Below, one piece after another: positions 16,641 through 25,459 of a stretch of 64,000 nt of DNA. Made by a program: the position numbers and the translations under genes. The first letter of the stretch is position 1. Every line of letters starts with the position of its first letter. The notes under the pieces are model-generated. The model had not been told where the DNA came from. It did not search any database and saw nothing but the letters and a program-made list of their open reading frames with translations. Source of the DNA: Bryobacterales bacterium (GTDB lineage Bacteria; Acidobacteriota; Terriglobia; Bryobacterales; Bryobacteraceae); the NCBI GenBank assembly GCA_003167495.1, contig PMSX01000342.1, forward strand, positions 82,122 to 146,121, read 5' to 3'.

Positions 16641-17708
16641 ATGCTTAAGGTGCTGTTTAAAGGCGTGCTGTGGAGCGTGATCTTCGTTCTAACGCTCGAA
16701 ATCTGCGCACGGCTGGACGATTGGGTTTCTTACGGAGCATCGCCTTTCGGGCTGTATGACAACAGCGTGCTGGGGGCGTTCGACAAAATGGGCCAGCACG
16801 GCCGGCCGAATGCACAGTATCTGAAGTGGAAGTTGAACAGCCTGGGGTTTCGAGGGCCTGAGTTAGACCCTACGGCGACGCGGATTTTATGCGTTGGTTC
16901 GTCGGAAACATTCGGCCAGTATGAAACCGAAGGGCATGAGTGGCCGCGCGAGTTGGAGCATGTGCTCAATTTGAATGTGCCGGCTGGCAATCGGTATCAA
17001 GTGGTGAATACCGGGTTTGCTGGGGAAACCTTTCCCACCTCTGTGGTGCGCCTGCCATCGCGGCTGGCAATGGTGAAGCCCAAGATGGTACTTTTGTACC
17101 CGAGCTTGGCGCATTATCTGTCGGTTCCGGCATTGCGCTACGCGGGACCGCCACCGCCGCCGCCGAAATTTCGTTGGCGCATGGAAGGGCGGGTCGAAAC
17201 AATATTGAAGAAGGTCCTGCCAATGAGGCTGCAAACTTGGCTGCGCCAGCGGGATATCGACAAGGAGCAAGGGCGCGAGCCTATGTTGGCCAGCATGCCG
17301 GTGGAATATCAGAACGAGTTTTCTAAGGACCTGGAAAAGGCTATTGACTTGAGCAGGGAGGCTGGCGCTGAACCCGTGCTGATTACGCATGCCAACCGCT
17401 TCAAAGATCACGTAGACCCGAGCGAACGCTTTATGTTGATCTCGTGGCACCGGTTCTACCCAATGCTCCGGGAAGATGCATTCCTGGGAATGGAAGTGGC
17501 GATGAACGACGTAATGCGGCGGGTGGCTCAGGAGCAAGGCGTGCTCCTAGTAGACGCGGCGCGAGAGATGCCGGCCGGTCCGCAATATTTTTTCGACTTT
17601 GTGCACTTCACCGACAAGGGGTCGGCGGCTTTTTCGGGAATTGTAGCGCAGAAACTGCGGCCTGAGCTCACGGCTCAGGCGCTAGCTGTTCCTGCTCCAG
17701 CTCGATAG
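16641..17708 (+). CDS. SGNH/GDSL-like protein, likely partner of the MBOAT acyltransferase
   Basis: A 355-residue protein with an N-terminal membrane anchor or signal (LFKGVLWSVIFVLTLEIC). Block I of the SGNH fold is RILCVGSSETFG, with Ser in the nucleophile position within GSSE rather than GDS. An Asn-containing region follows (VVNTGFAGET), and the last block is FFDFVHFTDKGSAAFSG, which supplies the Asp-x-x-His pair. So a complete Ser/Asp/His set is visible. Such proteins are esterases or, next to MBOAT genes, O-acetyltransferases working outside the membrane. A Pro-rich run (GPPPPPPKFRW) lies in the middle. The gene follows MBOAT by 21 bases and ends the apparent operon. An AlgJ/AlgX-like role is inferred from context. 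Confidence 0.82.
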   Translation: MLKVLFKGVLWSVIFVLTLEICARLDDWVSYGASPFGLYDNSVLGAFDKMGQHGRPNAQYLKWKLNSLGFRGPELDPTATRILCVGSSETFGQYETEGHEWPRELEHVLNLNVPAGNRYQVVNTGFAGETFPTSVVRLPSRLAMVKPKMVLLYPSLAHYLSVPALRYAGPPPPPPKFRWRMEGRVETILKKVLPMRLQTWLRQRDIDKEQGREPMLASMPVEYQNEFSKDLEKAIDLSREAGAEPVLITHANRFKDHVDPSERFMLISWHRFYPMLREDAFLGMEVAMNDVMRRVAQEQGVLLVDAAREMPAGPQYFFDFVHFTDKGSAAFSGIVAQKLRPELTAQALAVPAPAR

Positions 17709-17768
17709 ATTTGCCCTCCAACTTTCGATTGACGACAAAGTGAAGGGAAATTGATAGCATCCGGGGAT

Positions 17769-18956
17769 ATGGCTGCGCGATTGCTTCTGCTGGCGTGTTC
17801 GCTGGTGTCGTTTGCCTGTTTTGCGGTGCCGATGTACGTGATCAGACCGTTCCGGCATCAGGGTGCGCGTGAACTGGCGGTTGCTTTGTTCGTGAAGCAA
17901 ATTGGGCCGGGGCTTTCGGCTATTTGCGCGGTGATTGCGGTCGCAATTGTGATTCTTGGCTGGAAACGGATGCGTGGCTGGATGACCCGGCTTGCTATGG
18001 TAGGTGCGCTTTTCCTGGCGCTCGGCGGGGCGTACTTATCGCGTGTAAATGTATATGAGCGGATGTTTCACCCACTGGGACCTCCGCGGTTCGACGCGGC
18101 AAAAGACGCTCGCATTGACAAAGACGATATGGTGCTTGTGGTTCGCGTGAACGGCGAACCTCGCGCATATCCGATTCGCGAGATGGCCTATCATCACGTA
18201 GTCAACGACACGGTGGGTCGGGAGCCGATTGTCTCCACTTATTGAACTCTATGTCACACCGGTCTGGTGTGGGCGCGGACAGTCAGGGGCTTGGTGCTGA
18301 CGTTTCATTTGGCCGGCATCAACAATCAAAACTTTCTGATGCGAGACGATCAGACGGGCACGTTCTGGCAACAGATCAATGGGCGTGCGATATCAGGTCC
18401 GCTGACGGGTTCGCACTTGGCGCCGGTGCATAGCGACGAACTGACGTTTGCCTTGTGGCGTAGCGAAGCGCCCGATGGGACGGTGCTGAAGGCTCTGGCG
18501 AAGGATGCAAACGAGTATGAGACGAAGGATTGGGATGTGCGGATTGCGAAAGTGCGCACAGTGCTCGATTTCCCGAATTCTGGATTGCGCTCTCGCGATC
18601 TGGTGCTCGGCGTGGATGCGTTTGGCGCGAGTCGGGCCTATCCGGTGGAACGTATCTTTTCGGCGAAGCTGATTGAAGATCGTTTGGGAGGCGAGGCCAT
18701 TCTTATTGTGGCGGGACCGGACGGCAAGTCGGTCCGAGTGTTTGAGGCGCGAGTGGCTGGGCAAGAGGTAACGCCGGAGTTTTATAGGACCGGCGATGTG
18801 CTAATGGACTCGGAGACGGGCAGTGAATGGAATTTCAGCGGTTGCGCCGTCCGAGGGAAGCGAACGGGCGCTTGTTTGAAAGCGGTAGATGCGCTGAAAG
18901 ATTATTGGTTTGATTGGCGGAATTATCATCCAACAACGACGATCTTCCGGCGTTGA
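17769..18956 (+). CDS. DUF3179 domain membrane protein, candidate selenoprotein with in-frame TGA
   Basis: Two ORFs in the same frame, 17751-18245 and 18246-18956, are separated only by the TGA at 18243-18245. Read through, they give a continuous protein of about 395 residues with about three N-terminal membrane helices (MAARLLLLACSLVSFACF, LSAICAVIAVAIVILG, LAMVGALFLALGGAYL), then a full DUF3179 domain. The join reads YHHVVNDTVGREPIVSTY-TGA-TLCHTGLVW. In this family that place is TYCPLCxT, so TGA replaces the first Cys of a CxxC pair at residue 159, giving UxxC. A hairpin with a GGUCU loop lies 9 bases after the TGA. This fits programmed selenocysteine insertion much better than a random stop; no other defect is seen downstream. 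DUF3179 function is unknown, and a membrane-linked redox role is inference. Start 17769 is preferred; a TTG at 17751 has a better AAGGG. selA/B/C/D are not in this window. Confidence 0.82.
18243..18245 (+). other. In-frame TGA, candidate selenocysteine codon
   Basis: The codon sits where the DUF3179 family has the first Cys of its TYCxLC motif (here STY-TGA-TLC). The frame stays open on both sides, for 158 codons before and 236 after. Confidence 0.78.
18255..18271 (+). promoter_or_regulatory. Candidate bacterial SECIS hairpin
   Basis: CACACC pairs perfectly with GGTGTG around the five-base loop GGTCT, starting 9 bases after the TGA. The loop begins 15 bases after the TGA. The E. coli fdhF SECIS, as I recall it, also has GGUCU in its loop, at a similar distance. 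The bulged U of fdhF is not obvious here. Part of the symmetry comes from the codons for His-Thr-Gly-Leu-Val. Confidence 0.7.
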
Positions 18957-18976
18957 TAGGCCGCACAAGTCAGCGA

Positions 18977-20011
<1,035 letters not shown>

Positions 20012-20084
20012 CTACCGTGAAAATCGGACTGCTCGGCTCCAAAATCGAGCAGTCCCAAAATCACTCTTCCGCAGGCAAGGTAAC

Positions 20085-20516
20085 TCAGTTCCCCGAAACG
20101 GGAATGTTGGCAAAATTTTCGCTGATCTGCACGCGGCGGCTCGGCTTTGGTGTTCTGAAAAAGAAAGTAAGGGATCTCGATCCCTCCTCGAACTTCTTCA
20201 CGAAATACTTACCATCTACGTTGACAAGCTGCAGATAGTCTTTAGCAGGCGGTATTGAACGTGAGCCATAAGCATCGGCAGTCGTCGGCAGGATGAGGCT
20301 TGTTCCGGCCGGGCCGTGAACCACAAAAGTGGACCTTCCCATAGCTACATCAGGTAGGCTCATCCGGTAGTCACCGGGCGGCAGGACGACTCCCCCCCAC
20401 TTCGCCTCTACCGGCAAATGGAATTGCGCTTGCTGCGCTGAAGCCGTTGCTGCAGCCCCTGCCATCAAAGCGGCGCCAATAGCAACACCAAGAATGCGAT
20501 TTCCAAAAAAATTCAT
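20085..20516 (-). CDS. Small secreted protein of unknown function, paralogue of 22061-22486
   Basis: A 143-residue protein with a signal peptide (ILGVAIGAALMAGAAATASAQQ). I recognise no named family. The mature part reads FHLPVEAKWGGVVLPPGDYR, with later DYLQLVNVDGKYFVKKFEEG and a terminal NIPVSGN. The protein at 22061 shares the same blocks (FHLPFGARWG, LAPGDYKLTLPEMALG, VNGTYFVAE, VEVSGN), so the two are paralogues. The ORF track starts too early at 20597; the ATG at 20516 has AAGGAG eight bases upstream and begins the signal peptide. The gene lies downstream of a winged-helix/TPR regulator on the same strand, which may control it. A periplasmic or surface role is likely. Confidence 0.8.
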   Translation of the reverse strand: MNFFGNRILGVAIGAALMAGAAATASAQQAQFHLPVEAKWGGVVLPPGDYRMSLPDVAMGRSTFVVHGPAGTSLILPTTADAYGSRSIPPAKDYLQLVNVDGKYFVKKFEEGSRSLTFFFRTPKPSRRVQISENFANIPVSGN

Positions 20517-20639
20517 AAACCAATCTCCTTCTGCTTGACTTGAACGGCGGCAACTCAACGGCTCCCAATCCGTACAAGCCATATGACGGTGAACCAAGGT
20601 GACCGATTGGTCAAGAAAAACTCAAGAAATCATCCGCCT

Positions 20640-21947
20640 CTACGCAACCCTAAGATCGCGGCGGAGGGTTAAGAAATCGGGTTCGGAATGCAGGGTGGCC
20701 AAGCGCGGATCGACGCCTGCCCATAATAACAGCGGTTCGCGCTGCGCACGAGCTTTTTCTAACGCTTCCAGGGCCAAGTGCGGTTGATCGAGTCCAGCGT
20801 GTACCAGCGCGGACCAATAAGTCGAGACGTGACGGCGTTGCGATTGCGTTACGAGTTCATCGAGAGCGCTTTGCGCTTTATCAACGAAGCCGGCGGCTCC
20901 GTAGACGTAGCCGAGCGAAGCAACGGCAGCCGGATGTCTATCTGAGCAGACGCACGCGTTTTCAATTTCAGTGAAGGATTCATCGAATGAGCCGAGCTGA
21001 AAATAAGCGAGACCCAAAATCGTCTGCGCAGGAGCGCAAGAAGGTTCGAGAGTGAGCACTCGCCACGCCTGCGTTACAGCCTCATCGAAACGACGCGACA
21101 GATACAGAAGCCAGGCACGTTCGAAACCGATGGGAAGGGAGAGAGGCTCGATGTCAAGCGCGTGACAGATTTCGCGGAGTGCATCGTCATGGCGGTGTCC
21201 CGCCGCGGCCAAGAGCGCGCGAGCGCGATGGACCTCTGCTAGAGAAGGATTTAGATCACTGGCACGGCTCCAATCGTCGGCCGCTTTGCTCCAATCCCAA
21301 TCGAAGATCATGCGAACCCGGCCCATTGAGATGTGCGCCTCCGGCAGATTAGGTTGCGTCTTCAGGGCGGCAGTTGCAGATTCGCGAGCGGTAACGCAAA
21401 CATCAGCAGCGCAGACGGTTCCGCTCAGAGCGAGTTGACAATAGCAGTCGGCTAGCCCGCTGTGGGCCAAGGCGCAGCTGGAGTCTTCACTAAGCGCGGA
21501 TTGAAAACAGCCGATCGCCTGTTGAACGCCGTCACTGGTCATCTTATTAAGGAAGAATCGCCCTCGTAAGTAGTCGTCGTGGACGTTGGTCTTCGCGCTT
21601 GAAGACGTGGGGCGGCCAGGAATGGCTATCTCTTCGACCGGAGCAATGAAGCGGTAGCCCAAGCCGGAACGCGTTTCGATAAAGCGGCATTCGCGCGGCG
21701 AATCGTCGAGTGCTTGCCTAAGACTATTGACAGCGGAATTTAAGCTGTGTTCGAAATCGACATGAAGGTTCGGCCAGAGTTCTTTGGCGAGTTCTTGCCG
21801 GCTAACCAGTGCTCCCGGTTGGCGCAGCAACATTTCAAGAATACGAAAGGGCTTGTGCTGCAAGGGAACCCGGTTCCCCGACTTGCGCAGCTCGCGCTGT
21901 TCGAAATTAACCTCGAACCGAGCAAAACGAATCATTTTGGGCTGCAT
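20640..21947 (-). CDS. Winged-helix (OmpR/CadC type) regulator with TPR repeats
   Basis: A protein of about 435 residues. An OmpR-type DNA-binding winged helix occupies the first 100 residues (IRFARFEVNFEQRELRKSG, LLRQPGALVSRQELAKELWP, SLNSAVNSLRQALDD, FIETRSGLGYRFIAPV). It is followed by a repeat region with TPR-like helices (CALAHSGLADCYCQLALSG, PAQTILGLAYFQLGSFDES, AVASLGYVYGAAGFVDKAQ). No membrane helix is evident, unlike true CadC. Acidobacteria carry many regulators of this plan; ligand and targets are generally unknown. It is divergent from one small secreted protein gene (22061) and upstream of its paralogue (20085), so it may regulate both. The track start is a TTG at 22061; I prefer the ATG at 21947, with 21935 also possible, because the domain starts there. 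Confidence 0.82.
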   Translation of the reverse strand: MQPKMIRFARFEVNFEQRELRKSGNRVPLQHKPFRILEMLLRQPGALVSRQELAKELWPNLHVDFEHSLNSAVNSLRQALDDSPRECRFIETRSGLGYRFIAPVEEIAIPGRPTSSSAKTNVHDDYLRGRFFLNKMTSDGVQQAIGCFQSALSEDSSCALAHSGLADCYCQLALSGTVCAADVCVTARESATAALKTQPNLPEAHISMGRVRMIFDWDWSKAADDWSRASDLNPSLAEVHRARALLAAAGHRHDDALREICHALDIEPLSLPIGFERAWLLYLSRRFDEAVTQAWRVLTLEPSCAPAQTILGLAYFQLGSFDESFTEIENACVCSDRHPAAVASLGYVYGAAGFVDKAQSALDELVTQSQRRHVSTYWSALVHAGLDQPHLALEALEKARAQREPLLLWAGVDPRLATLHSEPDFLTLRRDLRVA

Positions 21948-22060
21948 AGTCTGCGTGAGGAATTCTTGATTATTTCTTGACCAATCCTTTACTCTAGTCG
22001 CCCGTAAGACAGTTATACGGACCTCGAAATAGAGTGGTTCCGTAAAAGAGGAGACGAGCA

Positions 22061-22486
22061 ATGAGCATAAATCGCATATTTAATCTTGGCCTTCTGGTTA
22101 TGACGGTCGCCGTAGGGGCTGCGCATGCAGGAGTGCAAGCAGAGTTCCATTTGCCCTTTGGAGCGCGCTGGGGCCAAATGACTCTGGCCCCCGGTGATTA
22201 CAAACTTACACTCCCGGAGATGGCCCTTGGACATCGGCAGTTCACCGTGACAAGCAATGACAGGACCGGATATGTACAGCCGATGGTGGCTGACTACGGT
22301 CAGAGTTTAGAGGGCGATTCGGGTCATAGTTATCTGAAACTCGTCAAGGTCAACGGTACCTACTTCGTCGCAGAATATCGATCTGGGGTGACCGGCAAGA
22401 CGTTCAATTTTGCAGTCCCGAAACAGAAACACAATCTGGAAATGACTGATCAGGATGTGACCAAGGTGGAGGTTTCGGGCAACTGA
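22061..22486 (+). CDS. Small secreted protein of unknown function, paralogue of 20085-20516
   Basis: A 141-residue protein with a signal peptide (FNLGLLVMTVAVGAAHAGVQA) and the same mature-domain blocks as the product at 20085: FHLPFGARWGQMTLAPGDYK, a middle HSYLKLVKVNGTYFVAEYR, and a VEVSGN end. AGAGGAG lies about nine bases before the ATG. No enzyme motif or conserved Cys pattern is visible; the predicted mature domain is mostly beta. It is divergent from the winged-helix/TPR regulator gene and is followed by a strong hairpin terminator, so it is probably a monocistronic gene under that regulator. Confidence 0.82.
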   Translation: MSINRIFNLGLLVMTVAVGAAHAGVQAEFHLPFGARWGQMTLAPGDYKLTLPEMALGHRQFTVTSNDRTGYVQPMVADYGQSLEGDSGHSYLKLVKVNGTYFVAEYRSGVTGKTFNFAVPKQKHNLEMTDQDVTKVEVSGN

Positions 22487-22503
22487 GACCAGCGACGCTG
22501 GTG

Positions 22504-22543
22504 CTGGGAACTGCCCAATTGCGGAATTGGGCGTCCCAGTTTT
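22504..22543 (+). terminator. Intrinsic terminator after the small secreted protein gene
   Basis: A long hairpin: CTGGGA and TGCCCAATT on the left pair with AATTGGGC and TCCCAG on the right, closing a GCGG loop, followed by TTTT. It lies between convergent genes and could serve both, though the T tract is on the plus strand. Confidence 0.75.
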
Positions 22544-22606
22544 GAGACTAGAAGCGTAGTGTCTTTGCAGGACTCGCGGCTAGATCCAAAAGCGATGGTG
22601 CCACGT

Positions 22607-25303
22607 CTATGGCACCAATTCCTGTGTCAGCACAGCTCCGCCCATAGACCCCAGCACCGCGGATTCTTTGATAGCTTTGTGGGAATCCCTGGCCACCCAA
22701 AGCGTTTCCTTATCGGCACCGTCGGCTGAAGAGATTTCCACTTTGTACGCTTCAAAATCGCCGGCAGGCACCGTTACTTTCTCGACGCCCGAAACCTTCA
22801 ACTGCATCAGCTTCACTTTTTGTTTTTGCACGTCGAAGTTACGAAACGCAGTGCTGTAGCCCTCCGCCAAGGGTAGGCAGGAGATGGACTGTTTAGCAGC
22901 GGCTCCATCGGCGAATAACGGTCCGCCCAGATCGACTGAGATGGGTCGGTCCTGTCCGTTCATGTTCATGTTGCCGGTGGCCTTATCGCCACTGAAGTTG
23001 AGATCTACTGCTACGGGTCCCGGTTTCAGGTTGAGTTTGCGAAGGATCAAAGTCCCTTTTTCGAGTGTTGATACTTGCGTCACAGTTCCGTTAGGTGTAT
23101 CCATCACGTCCGTGGCGGTCCAGGCGCCACCGTTCTCCGCTATGGTAGTCGAGACTTTGAGCGCTATCTGTTGGCCACCGATCTCAAGCTTGGCCTGATA
23201 TTTGAACGTGCCAGGCTGCAGATCCACTGACGGCTTGGGAACACCCACTGAACCCGCATCTACCTTCGTTACCAGAACCACGGTTTTGGGATCAACGGTA
23301 ACCTCTTTCAGACGCGCAGTCACTTCCGGCGTACCACCCTCCTGGTAGCGTCCGTCCAGATATTGGGCCAAGAATTTCTCCGTCGCCATCAGCGCGGCCA
23401 TACTGTTCACGGGACGCGCAAAGCCATGGCCCTCGTCGGGAATCAGCAAATATTCCACGGGGAAGCCACGGTCGCGAAGGGCGACCACAATCTGCTCCGA
23501 CTCGGCATGATTGACCCGCGGATCGTTAGCACCCTGCGCAATCAGTAACGGCGTCTTGATCTTATCCGCGGACGTCAGCGGAGAGCGCTCAATCAGTAGT
23601 GCCTTGCCCTCAGGAGTCGTCGGGTCACCCATGCGCTGGTGGAACATCTGCCGAATCGACTCCCAGTAGGGTGGGATCGACTCCATGAGTGTGATGAGGT
23701 TCGATGGGCCGAAGAAATCTACCGCTGCGGCGTAAAGATCTGGTGTGAACGTTACGCCGGCCAGCGTGGCGTAGCCTCCGTAGGAACCGCCGAAGATGCC
23801 TACTCGCTTCGGATTCGCAATACCCTCATCGACTAGGTATTTCACGCCCCAAGTCACATCGTCTTGCATCCTGCGACCCCATTCCTTGTTGCCGGCATCG
23901 AGGAATTTCTTGCCATACCCAGTGGAACCGCGGAAGTTCATGCTTAACACCGCGTAACCTCGATTGGCAAAGAACTGGGCAACTCCGTTATAGCCCCACA
24001 TGTCACGGCCCCACGGCCCGCCATGCGGAAAAATAATCGTGGGCAAGTTCTTGCCTGGGATGCCCTTGGGCAGAGTAAGATACGCCGGGATCTCCAGCCC
24101 ATCGGACGACTTGTAGTGCACCGGCTTCATCTCCGCAAGGGCCTCGCGGGGCAGCTTCTCCCGAACCTTATATTGCAGAGTGAGCTTGTGGGTTTTTCGG
24201 TTTAAGATATAGGTCTCGCCCGGCTCCGTGTCGCTAGCGGCATTCACTAGCCAGACTTGCTCATCTATCGTCGACGAAATCCGGCTGATTTCCTTTCCGG
24301 GCAACTTCTGTTTGAGCCATTTGAAATCGGTCTCAAACCCCTTATCTTTGAAATAGAAGCGCACACGGTCGTCCACATATGCGGTCACCGCTAATTCCTC
24401 GGTCAACTCAGAAAAGATGGCCCCACCGAAATCCACCTTCTTGAGCGGATCAGATTCCACTGTCTGCGTGTTTCCGGTTTCGGGGTCGAGCAGCACCAAG
24501 GCGCTCAGGTCTCGATCCGCTCCTTTATTGGTGTCCATATACGCCCGCTTGCCGTCTTTCTCGAAACGCATTGTGTTACAAGACTCAAAAACATTGCAAG
24601 AATAAATCTTGGTGAATTTGTCGGAGTCCACACGCAGAATTTCAGTGTCGCCATTTTCCGCCGAGCGTGTTGCCAATCGCAAGTTGCCTTTGAGATCGAA
24701 ACCCCAACTCGTAATGCGCTCAGTGTTTTTGCGCACCAGTGTCTTTTCGCCGGTCGAAAGTTTCAGCTTGTAGAGGTCATGCCACGCTTTATCGCGATCG
24801 TTCAAACCTATATAGACTGTGTCCGCATCGTTCCTCGGCACATCTACTAACATCACGCGCACGCCTTTGAGGCCAGTCAGGTCGCGCGCAGCGGGAGCAT
24901 CGGCGCCGGTCGCGGGCGTGGCTCTTGGGTCGACGGCATAGACGTTGAAGTTTTCATCGCCGTCGTTGTCTTTTGCGAAAAGAATGTATTTACTGTCGCG
25001 GCTCCACAGATAACCTGCAATCGGACGCTTAGGTTCGGCGGTGAGCAGCCGCGCCGCGCTGAACGGCTCGTCCACACCCTTTACATAAATGTTGCGTGTG
25101 CCTTTCCATGGCTTTTGAAAAGCCAGATACTTTCCGTCGGGGGACAGTTGCGCGCCTGAGATTTCCGGATCGCCGAAAATCAGCTCGCGGTCAATCAGCT
25201 GCGGCAGGCCACTTAGAGGATCTTTCGTGTCTTTGACATTCTGCGCTCCAATGGTTGACACAGCAAACGTCAGGCACAAGAGACTCTTGAACACCTTTTT
25301 CAT
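22607..25303 (-). CDS. S9 family prolyl oligopeptidase-like peptidase, exported
   Basis: An 898-residue serine peptidase of the S9 (prolyl oligopeptidase/acylaminoacyl peptidase) type. A signal peptide (KKVFKSLLCLTFAVSTIGAQ) follows the ATG at 25303, which has AAAGGAA upstream; the track start at 25363 is too long. A propeller domain (SPDGKYLAFQKPWKGTRNI, YLWSRDSKYILFAKDNDGDE) precedes the alpha/beta-hydrolase domain. The nucleophile Ser is in IFGGSYGGYATL, the Asp in AQGANDPRVNHAE and the His in PDEGHGFARPVN. After about residue 660 there is an extra C-terminal region of roughly 240 residues, ending in a beta-rich module (VTVPAGDFEAYKVEISSADG) that resembles DUF3108-type domains. That extension is unusual for S9. 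It probably degrades peptides in the periplasm or outside. Confidence 0.9.
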   Translation of the reverse strand: MKKVFKSLLCLTFAVSTIGAQNVKDTKDPLSGLPQLIDRELIFGDPEISGAQLSPDGKYLAFQKPWKGTRNIYVKGVDEPFSAARLLTAEPKRPIAGYLWSRDSKYILFAKDNDGDENFNVYAVDPRATPATGADAPAARDLTGLKGVRVMLVDVPRNDADTVYIGLNDRDKAWHDLYKLKLSTGEKTLVRKNTERITSWGFDLKGNLRLATRSAENGDTEILRVDSDKFTKIYSCNVFESCNTMRFEKDGKRAYMDTNKGADRDLSALVLLDPETGNTQTVESDPLKKVDFGGAIFSELTEELAVTAYVDDRVRFYFKDKGFETDFKWLKQKLPGKEISRISSTIDEQVWLVNAASDTEPGETYILNRKTHKLTLQYKVREKLPREALAEMKPVHYKSSDGLEIPAYLTLPKGIPGKNLPTIIFPHGGPWGRDMWGYNGVAQFFANRGYAVLSMNFRGSTGYGKKFLDAGNKEWGRRMQDDVTWGVKYLVDEGIANPKRVGIFGGSYGGYATLAGVTFTPDLYAAAVDFFGPSNLITLMESIPPYWESIRQMFHQRMGDPTTPEGKALLIERSPLTSADKIKTPLLIAQGANDPRVNHAESEQIVVALRDRGFPVEYLLIPDEGHGFARPVNSMAALMATEKFLAQYLDGRYQEGGTPEVTARLKEVTVDPKTVVLVTKVDAGSVGVPKPSVDLQPGTFKYQAKLEIGGQQIALKVSTTIAENGGAWTATDVMDTPNGTVTQVSTLEKGTLILRKLNLKPGPVAVDLNFSGDKATGNMNMNGQDRPISVDLGGPLFADGAAAKQSISCLPLAEGYSTAFRNFDVQKQKVKLMQLKVSGVEKVTVPAGDFEAYKVEISSADGADKETLWVARDSHKAIKESAVLGSMGGAVLTQELVP

Positions 25304-25459
25304 AAACGGCAAATTCCTTTCTGGACCGAAGCATAGAAGCACATTGCTGACAAATTCTATCAAGTATTTGTGGTCGTGGCGAGGCGATCAGAATGGAATC
25401 ACTTGTCGACCCCGTCCGTTGGTCGAGGAGTTTTCTTGCTGCTTACTCCGAGTTAGAAT

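Noticed and set aside
17751-18245. DUF3179 gene as a frameshifted pseudogene
   Set aside because: Both halves are in the same frame, so there is no frameshift. Only a TGA lies between them, at the redox Cys, with a hairpin after it. A plain nonsense mutation remains possible but is less likely.
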